Below, piece by piece: positions 49,721 to 57,642 of a DNA stretch of 64,000 nucleotides. Positions within the stretch are counted from its first letter, which is position 1. Every line of letters starts with the position of its first letter. The stretch covers positions 806,001-870,000 of the forward strand of contig NZ_JANZNT010000001.1 in assembly GCF_025153455.1 (NCBI RefSeq), written 5' to 3'. The notes beneath the pieces were generated by a model, which was not told the DNA's origin, made no database searches, and was given only the letters and a program-made list of their open reading frames with translations. Made by a program: the position numbers and the translations under genes. This DNA is from Sphingomonas sp. BGYR3 (lineage in GTDB: Bacteria > Pseudomonadota > Alphaproteobacteria > Sphingomonadales > Sphingomonadaceae).

Positions 49721-50514
49721 CAGGCCCCACCAATGCAGCGGTGAAGGTGAAGCGCAGCGAACAGGGGTTCGCCTGGCTGCTGCTCGATCGCCCCCGCGCG
49801 CGCAATGCGCTGAGCCTTTCCGCGCTCGAGGCTCTCGATGCCGCAATGGATGCGCTGCTGGCCGATGATGCGGTCAGAGTGATCCTTATTGGCAGTGCCA
49901 ATGATGCCGCCTTCTGCGCAGGTGCTGATCTCAAGGGGCTGGCCGCGCTCGATATTGCCAGCGATCCTGCGGCCGTGCCGCGCCGGGTGCAGCGGACGCT
50001 ATTGCGGATCCGCACGTCGCGCAAACCGGTGATTGCGGCCATTAAGGGCTTTGCTCTGGCGGGCGGACTTGAACTGGCGATGGCATGCGACATCCGCGTC
50101 GCTGCGCGCAGTGCGAAGATCGGGGACGGGCATCTGAAGGCAGGCGTGATCCCCGGTGCAGGCTCTGCAGCTGTACTGCCTCGCCTTGTCGGCAGCGGTG
50201 CGGCCAAGCTGATGCTCTATACCGGCGACCTGTGGGACGCCGAGCGCGCGCACCAGGCAGGCCTTATCGATCTTGTCTGCGATGACGATGCGCTGGTCGC
50301 CGAGGTTGAAGCGCTGGCGGCTCGCATTGCGCGGATGAGCCCGCTCGGCCTCGCCGTCACGAAGAAGCTGGTCGACGACATGGGGACCCAGAGCGTCGAG
50401 GAGGCCCTTCAGGCCGAGATCGATGCCAACATGACCTATTCGCTATCGGAAGACTTTGCCGAAGGCTTGCGGGCATTCGCGGAAAAGCGCGCGCCGCAGT
50501 TTGTCGGGCGGTAA
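49717..50514 (+). CDS. Enoyl-CoA hydratase/isomerase
   Basis: 265-aa crotonase-fold enzyme. The oxyanion-hole regions are FCAGADLKGL and GFALAGGLELAMACDI; the catalytic-loop region is GVIPGAGSAAVLPRLVG. The start overlaps the ligase stop. It probably hydrates the enoyl-CoA made from the ligase product; a C-C lyase role like feruloyl-CoA hydratase-lyase cannot be excluded. Confidence 0.92.
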   Translation: MTGPTNAAVKVKRSEQGFAWLLLDRPRARNALSLSALEALDAAMDALLADDAVRVILIGSANDAAFCAGADLKGLAALDIASDPAAVPRRVQRTLLRIRTSRKPVIAAIKGFALAGGLELAMACDIRVAARSAKIGDGHLKAGVIPGAGSAAVLPRLVGSGAAKLMLYTGDLWDAERAHQAGLIDLVCDDDALVAEVEALAARIARMSPLGLAVTKKLVDDMGTQSVEEALQAEIDANMTYSLSEDFAEGLRAFAEKRAPQFVGR

Positions 50515-50533
50515 GACCATAAGGAGACGGGAA

Positions 50534-51304
50534 GTGAAGATCGAAGACACGGTCGCCGTAATCACCGGCGGCGCATCGGGCATTGGCGAGGCCTGCGCCC
50601 GCAGGCTCGTGGCATCGGGCGCCAAAGGTGTGGCGATCATCGACATGGATGCAGAACGCGGCAACCGCGTCGCCGCAGAGCTGGGCGAGCGTGCGATGTT
50701 CCTGCAGGTCGACATCAGCGACGAGGCGGCGGTCAATGCCGCGGTTGAAGCGGCCGTCGCGCGTTTTGGTCCGGTTGGCGCGCTGATCTGTGCCGCCGGC
50801 ATTGCCGGGCCCGCCAAGCTCGTCGGCTTCAAGGGGCCGATCGAGATGAGCAAGTTCGACCGGGTGATCAAGGTCAACCTCTATGGCACGGTCCACATGA
50901 TGCGCGCCTGCGTGCCTTCAATGCAGAGTACGGAAGGCAATGCAGATGGCGAGCGCGGCGTGATCATCAACATCGCGTCTGGCGCGGCCTATGAAGGGCA
51001 GATCGGGCAGCTGGCCTATGCGGCATCCAAGGCCGCGATCGTGGGCATGACCATGCCGCTGATGCGCGAACTTGCTGCGTCCGGCATCCGGGTCGTCACC
51101 GTCGCGCCCGGGGCGTTCGAAACGCCGATCTACGAACAGATGCCGCCCGAGACCAAGCAGGGGATCATCGACAAGTTCCTGTTCCCCAAGCGCCTGGGCC
51201 AGCCGGACGAATTTGCCTCGTTTGCCGAAGAGATCATCCGCAATCCCATGCACAACGGCCGCGACTATCGCTTCGATGCCGGCAACATCCTGATGCCGCA
51301 ATGA
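50534..51304 (+). CDS. SDR, 3-hydroxyacyl-CoA dehydrogenase type
   Basis: 256-aa enzyme. Rossmann motif GGASGIGEACARRL, acidic residue IIDMDAERG (NAD), catalytic S in NIASGAAYEG and YAASKAAIV. The opening IEDTVAVITGGASGIGEA and the end PMHNGRDYRFDAGN fit type-2 (HSD17B10-like) hydroxyacyl-CoA dehydrogenases. GTG start at 50534 has AAGGAG 7 bases upstream; the ATG at 50456 is inside the hydratase gene. The stop overlaps the next gene. Confidence 0.88.
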   Translation: MKIEDTVAVITGGASGIGEACARRLVASGAKGVAIIDMDAERGNRVAAELGERAMFLQVDISDEAAVNAAVEAAVARFGPVGALICAAGIAGPAKLVGFKGPIEMSKFDRVIKVNLYGTVHMMRACVPSMQSTEGNADGERGVIINIASGAAYEGQIGQLAYAASKAAIVGMTMPLMRELAASGIRVVTVAPGAFETPIYEQMPPETKQGIIDKFLFPKRLGQPDEFASFAEEIIRNPMHNGRDYRFDAGNILMPQ

Positions 51305-51720
51305 GCCCGCCTGAAGCCAATCCCGAACCGCGTCTCGTCCGCGAGGGCGCGCTCCGTCAGGTCGGGGGCGCCTGGACTCTCGTGGGGTCGCGCGGGGTGC
51401 AGTCGGGCCATGTCAGCTTTCCGCCGCGCGCCGATTGCCCGGAGACGCTGGAGGAAACCGTCGAGACGGTGGACCTGCCTCGCAAGGGCACGCTGTTCGC
51501 CCACACCACGGTCCATATGCGCACGCTGCATTACACCCCCCCCTACCAGGTCGGTTATGTCGATCTCGATGATGATGGCCCGCGCGTATTTGCCCCGCTG
51601 GAGGGCGAGAACCTGAAGATCGGTGACCGCATGGAACTGCACGCTGGCCCTACTTGGGAAGAGGATGGCGTGCCGGTGATTGCCTATCGCTTTGTCAAAA
51701 CGGGAGAAGCCGATGCGTGA
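51301..51720 (+). CDS. DUF35/OB-fold acyl-CoA-associated protein, zinc ribbon lost
   Basis: 139-aa partner protein of thiolase-like enzymes. Most DUF35 proteins have an N-terminal zinc ribbon with two CxxC pairs; here the region reads SRGVQSGHVSFPPRADCPET, so only one of four cysteines (C46) is left. The OB part (GTLFAHTTVHMRTLHYTPPY, LKIGDRMELHAGP) is intact. It overlaps the thiolase gene by eight bases. Such pairs act together as thiolases or retro-aldolases, for example in sterol side-chain degradation. Confidence 0.82.
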   Translation: MSPPEANPEPRLVREGALRQVGGAWTLVGSRGVQSGHVSFPPRADCPETLEETVETVDLPRKGTLFAHTTVHMRTLHYTPPYQVGYVDLDDDGPRVFAPLEGENLKIGDRMELHAGPTWEEDGVPVIAYRFVKTGEADA

Positions 51721-52858
51721 TGTGTTCGTGCTCGGCGTCGGCCAGAGCCAGTTCGGCAAGATGCCTGATCGCAGCATTGGCTCGCTCGGCCGGGAAGCGG
51801 CGCTGGCGGCGATCACCGATGCCGGAATTCCGGCGCGCGAGATCGAGGTGGCTTATGGCTCGCGGCTCTATGCCGACATGATTACGGCGCAGACCGTGCT
51901 CAAGGAAGTGGGCATCACCCGCATCGAAATGATGAGCATCGAGAACGCCTGCGCGGGCGGTGCAAGCGCGGTGCGCGCCTTGTGGAAGGATATCGCGGCG
52001 GGCTTTTACGATGTCGGCATCGTGGTCGGCGTGGAATCGATGACGACCAGCCCGGTGGCCGGCAAGCTGATCCCTCCGGCCAAGGACGATCTGGAAGGCC
52101 AGCTCGGCTCGGCCATGCCGGTCACGTTCGCGCTGATGGCAAACCGCCTGATGGAAACGCACGGCGCAACGCCGGAGGATTTTGCGCAGGTTTCGGTCAA
52201 ATCCCATGATTTCGGAGCGCTCAATCCCAAGGCGCAGTACCGCAAGCGCTTCACGGTAGAGGAGGTTCTGGCCTCGCGCCCGGTGGTGGACCCCATCACC
52301 CTGCTGCAATGCTGCCCCAACACCGATGGCGCAGCGGCAGTGATCCTGTGTTCGGAGAGCTATGCACGGCGCTACACCCGCCAGCCGATCCGCATCATGG
52401 CATCGGTGCTGCAATCGGGGGACTACTTCCACCGCAAGGCCGATCTCACTTCGTTCGAAGTCGGCGCGCGCACTGCGGCCAAGGCCTATGAAATGGCCGG
52501 AGTCGATCCGCGCGATATCGACCTTGTCGAAATCCACGATGCTTTCACTGCCGAGGAACTGGTCCATTACGAGGACCTTCAACTGTGCGCGCGCGGGGAT
52601 GCGGTGGGCCTGCTGCGGTCGGGCGCGACATCGCTTGGCGGGCGCGTTCCAGTGAACCCCTCGGGCGGGCTACTTTCGCTCGGCCATCCGCTTTCGTCAT
52701 CGGGTGTGCGCAATATCGGCGAGATCGCGCTGCACCTGCGCGGCGAGGCGGGCGAGCGGCAGGTGCCGGGGGCCAAGCTGGGCCTCGCACAGATGCTCGG
52801 CGGCAATGCCACCGGTCTCGAGACCGGGGCCTGCGCGATCCACATCCTGTCGCGATGA
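51713..52858 (+). CDS. Thiolase-like (SCP2/lipid-transfer type) acyltransferase
   Basis: 381-aa thiolase-superfamily protein. The nucleophilic cysteine is C80 in IENACAGGASAVR, and histidines lie in EIHDAFTAEEL and LLSLGHPLSSSG. The SCP2-type length and the DUF35 partner suggest either thiolytic release of a short acyl-CoA or aldol-type cleavage of a side chain. The start at 51713 overlaps the DUF35 gene. Confidence 0.9.
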   Translation: MRDVFVLGVGQSQFGKMPDRSIGSLGREAALAAITDAGIPAREIEVAYGSRLYADMITAQTVLKEVGITRIEMMSIENACAGGASAVRALWKDIAAGFYDVGIVVGVESMTTSPVAGKLIPPAKDDLEGQLGSAMPVTFALMANRLMETHGATPEDFAQVSVKSHDFGALNPKAQYRKRFTVEEVLASRPVVDPITLLQCCPNTDGAAAVILCSESYARRYTRQPIRIMASVLQSGDYFHRKADLTSFEVGARTAAKAYEMAGVDPRDIDLVEIHDAFTAEELVHYEDLQLCARGDAVGLLRSGATSLGGRVPVNPSGGLLSLGHPLSSSGVRNIGEIALHLRGEAGERQVPGAKLGLAQMLGGNATGLETGACAIHILSR

Positions 52859-52889
52859 TCCATAACAACAACGATCCGAGGAGAGAACC

Positions 52890-54386
52890 ATGACCCTTCA
52901 CCAGCGCATCACAAAGCCCGTACTTGATTTCATTCTGCGTCAGCACGACCTGCTCATCGGCGGAGCAAGCGTTCCGGCCGAGGCGGGCGAGCGGCTCGCG
53001 GTGGTCGATCCGGGCACGGGTCAGGTCATCACCAGCGTGGCGAAGGGCCGGGCGAGCGACATCGACAAGGCGGTTCGCGCCGCCCATGCCGCGTTCGAAA
53101 GCTCGGCATGGCGTGACATGAAGCCGGTGGAGCGCAGCCGTTTGCTGCACCGTTTGGCCGACCTGGTCGAACAGGACATGGCGTTTTTGGCAGAGCTTGA
53201 AACCGTAGATAATGGCGCGCCGCTGCTGCTGACGCGCAACTTCTTCCTGCCGCTCGTCGCTTCCACCATCCGCTACTATGCCGGCTGGCCCACGCGACTG
53301 AATGGGGAGACTATCCAGGTCTCCGCACCCGGTGATTGGCACGCCTATACTTTGCGCGAACCGGTTGGCGTGGTCGGGCAGATCGTGGCATGGAACGCGC
53401 CGCTGGTGCTGACCATGCAGAAGGCCGCGCCAGCGCTGGCAGCGGGCTGCACCATCGTGCTCAAGCCTGCCGAACTGACCCCGCTGACCGCCTTGCGGCT
53501 GGGCGAACTGGCGCTGCAGGCTGGCATTCCCGAAGGCGTGTTCAACATTGTCACGGGCGAGGGCGATGCGGGCGCTGCGCTGGTCGAGCATCCGCTGGTC
53601 GACAAGATCAGCTTCACCGGATCCACGCCCGTCGGCAAGTCAATCATGCGCTCGGCTGCCGATGGCATGAAGCGGCTCAGCCTCGAACTTGGCGGCAAGT
53701 CGCCGTCGATCGTCTTTGCCGATGCCGATCTCGAACTGGCGATCCCCGGTGTTGCCAATGCGGTGTTCATGAACACCGGGCAGGTCTGCGTGGCAGGATC
53801 ACGCCTGTTCGTGCATCGCAAGGTTTATGATCAGGTGGTGGAAGGCGTCGCTGCCATCGCTACTGGCCTGCCCATCGGCCACGGGCTCGACGAAGGCAGC
53901 GTGATCGGCCCGCTGATCTCGCAGGCCCAGCGCGACCGGGTGCTCGGCTATGTCGAACAGGGCAAGGCCGCAGGCGCGGCCGTCGCCGCCGGCGGCACCG
54001 CGGTGGGCGATGCTGGCTTCTTCGTGAAGCCGACCCTGTTCACCGACACCACACCCGACATGTCGATCATCCGCGAGGAGATATTTGGACCAGTCGTGGC
54101 TGCCATTCCGTTCGACGACGATACCGACCTGTCGTCGCTGGTCGCACAGGCCAATGCCACGCCCTATGGCCTTGCGGCGAGCATCTGGACGCGCGATCTT
54201 GCGACCGCTCACCGCATGGCCCGGCGCGTGCGCAGCGGTACGGTGGGAATTAATTCGCATGGGCTGCTGGATGTCGCCCTGCCATTTGGCGGGGCCAAGC
54301 AATCCGGCTTCGGGCGCGAATACGGGGCAGAGGGTATTTTGGCCTACACCGAGACAAAGTCGGTTGCAGCGTTGCTCGGCGCCTGA
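52890..54386 (+). CDS. Aldehyde dehydrogenase
   Basis: 498-aa enzyme of the ALDH superfamily. Motifs are VAWNAPLVLTMQKAAPALA, SFTGSTPVGKS, LELGGKSPSIVF and the cysteine in NTGQVCVAGSRLF. It is the last gene of the operon from 48167 and may oxidise an aldehyde released by retro-aldol cleavage. SD AGGAGAG precedes the start. A GC-rich hairpin follows at 54393-54423. Confidence 0.93.
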   Translation: MTLHQRITKPVLDFILRQHDLLIGGASVPAEAGERLAVVDPGTGQVITSVAKGRASDIDKAVRAAHAAFESSAWRDMKPVERSRLLHRLADLVEQDMAFLAELETVDNGAPLLLTRNFFLPLVASTIRYYAGWPTRLNGETIQVSAPGDWHAYTLREPVGVVGQIVAWNAPLVLTMQKAAPALAAGCTIVLKPAELTPLTALRLGELALQAGIPEGVFNIVTGEGDAGAALVEHPLVDKISFTGSTPVGKSIMRSAADGMKRLSLELGGKSPSIVFADADLELAIPGVANAVFMNTGQVCVAGSRLFVHRKVYDQVVEGVAAIATGLPIGHGLDEGSVIGPLISQAQRDRVLGYVEQGKAAGAAVAAGGTAVGDAGFFVKPTLFTDTTPDMSIIREEIFGPVVAAIPFDDDTDLSSLVAQANATPYGLAASIWTRDLATAHRMARRVRSGTVGINSHGLLDVALPFGGAKQSGFGREYGAEGILAYTETKSVAALLGA

Positions 54387-54392
54387 TCCAGC

Positions 54393-54423
54393 GGGGGGAT
54401 GGCGCTGTGCCAGCCGTCCCCCC
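54393..54423 (+). terminator. Hairpin after the acyl-CoA operon
   Basis: GGGGGGATGGC pairs with GCCGTCCCCCC (one G-T pair) around a 9-base loop, 7 bases after the stop. There is no T tract. Confidence 0.6.
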
Positions 54424-54563
54424 ACTCCCCCGCCCCTGAGCCGCCCGCCTGCCGCTACGCATCTTGCTGCTGGCAACGCCGTTCGTCGGCGCCGCTCCGG
54501 CAACCCGGCCATGGCTGGGTAAGCGAGGCATGGCCCGGCGAACGGATCAGCGGTCCGGATCAC

Positions 54564-54585
54564 CTGTCCCGATGTCTAGTGACAG
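54564..54585. promoter_or_regulatory. Candidate LuxR-regulator operator, copy 2 (CTGTC-N12-GACAG)
   Basis: Same outer arms and 12-base spacing as the sites at 33012 and 56449. Its right half CTAGTGACAG matches CTACTGACAC and GTAGTGACAG of the other copies. It lies 72 bases before the SDR start. Confidence 0.65.
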
Positions 54586-54657
54586 ACATCAATGCCCAGA
54601 ACGGGCAGATCGGCATGAACGACCCAGCTTCCATGGGGCCAAACGGAGAGAATGGAC

Positions 54658-55416
54658 ATGAAGCAACGCTTTGAAGGCAAGACAGTCCTGGTTACGGGCG
54701 GGAATAGCGGTATCGGTTTGGCCGCGGCACGCCAGTTCGCAGCCGAAGGTGCCAAGGTGATCATCGTCGGTCGCAATCCGGAGACGCTTGAGGCTGCGCG
54801 CATCGCAATTGGTACCGGTGCCGTAGCTCTTCGCGCCGACCTCAAGTCGAAAGCCGCCGCCGATGACGTTGCGCGCGAGATTTCGGCAATCACCGACCGT
54901 CTCGACGCCGCATTCATCAATGCCGGCATCTCCAACTTCGGCCCGCTCGCCCATGTCACCGAGGAGGTCTGGGACGAGCTGATGGACATCAATCTCAAGG
55001 CCAGCTTCTTTCTCGCTCAGGCCCTGCTACCGCTGCTCGGCAAGGGCAGCAGCATCGTGTTCTGCGCCTCGATCGGCGGCATCCGCGTGAAGCCGCTGGC
55101 GGGCGTCTATGGCGCCAGCAAGGCAGCGCTTTCCTTTCTGTCGCGCAGTCTGGCCGGGGAACTGGTGGAACAGGGCATCCGGGTGAACACGGTTGTTCCT
55201 GGCCCGATCGACACCCCCCTGCCCGGCCGGACCGGCGGGGTTCCCGCCGAAGCGGTCGAGCAGGTCAAGGAAATCATGCGCCAGGCCTCACCGATGAAGC
55301 GCTTCGGCACGGCAGACGAATGCGCCGCCGCAGCCTTGTTTTTGGCTTCGGAGGAAGCCGGCTACATCACCGCGCAGGAAATCATCGTCGACGGCGGCAT
55401 CGTCGGCTGCGGTTAA
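54658..55416 (+). CDS. Short-chain dehydrogenase/reductase
   Basis: 252-aa SDR. Cofactor motif GGNSGIGLAAARQ, NAG in FINAGISNFG, catalytic YxxxK in YGASKAALS; the Arg in IIVGRNPET after strand 2 suggests NADP. ATG 54658 fits SD GGAGAG 7 bases upstream; an ATG at 54652 is too close to it. It precedes the second LuxR gene and lies behind the second operator copy. Confidence 0.9.
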   Translation: MKQRFEGKTVLVTGGNSGIGLAAARQFAAEGAKVIIVGRNPETLEAARIAIGTGAVALRADLKSKAAADDVAREISAITDRLDAAFINAGISNFGPLAHVTEEVWDELMDINLKASFFLAQALLPLLGKGSSIVFCASIGGIRVKPLAGVYGASKAALSFLSRSLAGELVEQGIRVNTVVPGPIDTPLPGRTGGVPAEAVEQVKEIMRQASPMKRFGTADECAAAALFLASEEAGYITAQEIIVDGGIVGCG

Positions 55417-55644
55417 GGCGCCTTGCATGATGGCATCGACCGGCGGCATGACTGCGAACATGCTTCCGGCCGATGCTGCTCCGCAATGGCCCGCTGGTTC
55501 ATCCTGTTCGGCTTCTGCCCCTCAATCTGCTAACGGTTGACTTTCTGACCGTTCGGTAGAATTCTAATCAGGCCGGATACCCGGAGCATTGACGGGTGCC
55601 GCCGGACGACAAGTGCCGCATGTCAAGCTGCACGGAGGAGAGGC
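55417..55644. other. Spacer before the second LuxR gene
   Basis: 228 bases with a dyad AACGGT-N10-ACCGTT at 55532-55553 and an AT-rich TAGAATTCTAATC stretch just after it. I see no reading frame with an RBS. Confidence 0.5.
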
Positions 55645-56424
55645 ATGAACTGGACCCAGCTGCCAACCACGGCAGTCGTCGATGGCCGTTCACTGGAGAT
55701 GCTGGTCGATCATGTCGACCATGGCAGCTTTGATACCGCGCTGCTCGACTTTCTCAGTCAGTCGGATGTATCCGTGGGCGAGGTGTGCGGGATCGGCATG
55801 GTCTGCGGAGCGCGCGCCGAGGCGGTCGGCTGGGCCGGGCGGCGTGCCGACGCTGGCCTGCGCGCGCAGGCGCTGGCGCAGCGCTTTTCTGGGCGAGATC
55901 CCCTGCTCTGCGCGCTGCCCGCACAGGGCGATCCGAACCACCGGCTGGTGGGCACCTTGCGGGTGGGCGCCCTGAAGGATCAGGATCACCGCTGGCTCTG
56001 CTTCGACCAACCGGACTTCCGGATGCGCATTTCGGTAGCGACGGCACAGGACAAGGGCTGGGCCATTTTCAACATCTACCTCGCAGAAAGTGACGCAACC
56101 GAAGCGCAGCTTCTGCATCTGGCTAGCCTTGCCTCGCTGGCGATCCCGCTTATCCGGCGGCACAGCGGCTGGCAGAACCGCTCGGTCGATGCCATCCCTG
56201 GAAAGAATACCGCCGAACATCTCGTCAGCCTGCTGGGCAGGCGCTTCCCGTCGCTGACCCAGCGTGAACGCCATGTCTGCGCGATGACAGTGATGGGCAA
56301 GGATTCCTCCACCATCGCCAGCCAGCTCGCCATCACCCGCAACACTGTACTGACATATCGCCGCCGCGCCTATGAACGGCTGGGGGTCAGCAGTGCCAGC
56401 GCGCTGCTGGTCGAACTGGTCTGA
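55645..56424 (+). CDS. LuxR-type transcriptional regulator (second copy)
   Basis: 259-aa regulator with an N-terminal sensor part of unknown type and a C-terminal GerE helix-turn-helix (LTQRERHVCAMTVMGKDSS, then NTVLTYRRRAYERLGVSSASAL). The recognition helix is almost identical to that of the regulator at 32218, and the last 60 residues align without gaps. AGGAGAGG lies directly before the start. It sits between two genes that carry the shared operator. Confidence 0.87.
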   Translation: MNWTQLPTTAVVDGRSLEMLVDHVDHGSFDTALLDFLSQSDVSVGEVCGIGMVCGARAEAVGWAGRRADAGLRAQALAQRFSGRDPLLCALPAQGDPNHRLVGTLRVGALKDQDHRWLCFDQPDFRMRISVATAQDKGWAIFNIYLAESDATEAQLLHLASLASLAIPLIRRHSGWQNRSVDAIPGKNTAEHLVSLLGRRFPSLTQRERHVCAMTVMGKDSSTIASQLAITRNTVLTYRRRAYERLGVSSASALLVELV

Positions 56425-56448
56425 TCGACCAGCTTGAATGGAGCCGTG

Positions 56449-56470
56449 GTGTCCCCCGATGTAGTGACAG
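56449..56470. promoter_or_regulatory. Candidate LuxR-regulator operator, copy 3 (GTGTC-N12-GACAG)
   Basis: Third copy of the dyad with 12-base spacing; right half GTAGTGACAG. It lies 54 bases before the SnoaL start and 25 after the stop of the LuxR gene. Confidence 0.62.
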
Positions 56471-56524
56471 ACAGGCGCGACCCCAAAGGCAATAACCCGC
56501 TGACAACCAGACGGAGAAGCCGAC

Positions 56525-56914
56525 ATGAGCGAAACACACGATCTTGAAGCCAACCGCGAGCTGGTGCTGCGATTTTATCGCGACCTCGTCGATGGCGGTG
56601 ATCTCAGCCTGCGCGATGAGCTGATGACGCCCGATTACAAGCAGCACAGCACCATGGCGGGTGATGGCTTTGAGGGCCTGAAGACCATGGTGGAATGGGT
56701 CGCCAAGGAATGGCCTGACCGCAAGCCCACCTGGCACCGCACGATCTGCGAAGGTGACATGGTGGTGGTCCACACTCACCTTGAACGCTGGCCCGGCGAT
56801 CCAGGCCTTGCCGCCATCGACATTTTCCGCGTGGAAAATGGCAAGGTTGCTGAACACTGGGACGTGATTCAGGAAATTCCGGCAACACTGCCGCACACGA
56901 ATGGAATGTTCTGA
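56525..56914 (+). CDS. SnoaL-like protein (second copy)
   Basis: 129-aa SnoaL/NTF2-fold protein related to the one at 45085. Motifs include DLSLRDELMTPDYKQHS and IDIFRVENGKVAEHWDVIQ; both proteins end in a TNxMF motif. It lies behind the third operator copy as a single-gene unit, closed by the hairpin at 56923-56948. Confidence 0.85.
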   Translation: MSETHDLEANRELVLRFYRDLVDGGDLSLRDELMTPDYKQHSTMAGDGFEGLKTMVEWVAKEWPDRKPTWHRTICEGDMVVVHTHLERWPGDPGLAAIDIFRVENGKVAEHWDVIQEIPATLPHTNGMF

Positions 56915-56922
56915 TCTGCGGG

Positions 56923-56948
56923 TGGCCGGGATTTCGCGATCCCGGCCA
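56923..56948. terminator. Bidirectional hairpin between SnoaL and TetR genes
   Basis: TGGCCGGGAT and ATCCCGGCCA form a perfect 10-bp stem with a 6-base loop between two convergent genes. No strong T tract. Confidence 0.7.
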
Positions 56949-56955
56949 TTGCGCA

Positions 56956-57540
56956 TTACGGATTGCACTCCTCCACCCTGCACGCCCGGTCGAGCACAGC
57001 CTCTATCGCATCATCGCGTGACGCGGTTGAAGGCATGCGCGAGTCCATGCGAATGATGGCAAAGCCATGCAACATGGCCCAGCTGGTCAGCGCCAGGATC
57101 TCGCCACGGCGCCGGTCGGCATGACCCGATGCCGCGACCGCAAGGTCAACGAACAGCGCATAGGACGGGATTGAATCCGCCGATGTGGTCGGGTTCAGAT
57201 AGCGGTCGGTCATGAACACCATGCGGAAGGATTGCGGGCGCTGAAGCGCCTGCTCCAGGTAGCTGCGGCACGCCATCTTGAACCGTTCGCGCGGCGGCAG
57301 GTCTGCCGCCTGGGCTTTGCGATAGGCTTCTCCCAGCCTCTCGATCTCTCGCTCGGCCAGTTCGTGCAGCAGATCCTCCTTGCTGGAAAAATGGCGATAG
57401 GGCGCGCCCGGTGAAACGCCGATGGCCGCCGCCAGTTCGCGCAGCGAAAGCCCCTCGATCCCGGTTTCCTCGATCCGCCGGGATGCAAGCTCGATCAGTT
57501 CGGCACGCAGGTTGCCGTGGTGGAATTGGCGCTGGGACAT
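56956..57540 (-). CDS. TetR-family regulator of the Rieske oxygenase
   Basis: 194-aa repressor. The HTH is clear (LIELASRRIEETGIEGLSLRELAAAIGVSPGAPYRHFSSKEDLL in parts) and the C-terminal domain resembles the TetR_C/WHG group. It diverges from the Rieske gene with 102 bases between them, including the dyad at 57580-57594. The start at 57540 (MSQRQFHHGNLRAEL) is the normal opening of this family; longer readings run through the promoter. Confidence 0.9.
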   Translation of the reverse strand: MSQRQFHHGNLRAELIELASRRIEETGIEGLSLRELAAAIGVSPGAPYRHFSSKEDLLHELAEREIERLGEAYRKAQAADLPPRERFKMACRSYLEQALQRPQSFRMVFMTDRYLNPTTSADSIPSYALFVDLAVAASGHADRRRGEILALTSWAMLHGFAIIRMDSRMPSTASRDDAIEAVLDRACRVEECNP

Positions 57541-57550
57541 GCTGACGGGC

Positions 57551-57594
57551 TTGACACAATGCCCATATCGACGCAATAAGTAAGCGCCGTTTAC
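57551..57594 (+). promoter_or_regulatory. Promoter and operator of the Rieske gene
   Basis: TTGACA at 57551-57556 and CAATAA at 57574-57579 are separated by 17 bases and look like a sigma-70 promoter. Directly after, GTAA-N7-TTAC at 57580-57594 is a short dyad that could hold the TetR repressor at the start point. Confidence 0.45.
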
Positions 57595-57642
57595 ATTGGT
57601 GACACCTCGCAAGAATGAGGGCGCAAAAAAGGGGAGTGAGGC

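Noticed and set aside
48167..50514. Ferulate pathway (feruloyl-CoA synthetase and hydratase-lyase)
   Set aside because: The hydratase lacks the features I would expect of the lyase, and the SDR-DUF35-thiolase genes fit a beta-oxidation or aldol route better. Not excluded by sequence alone.
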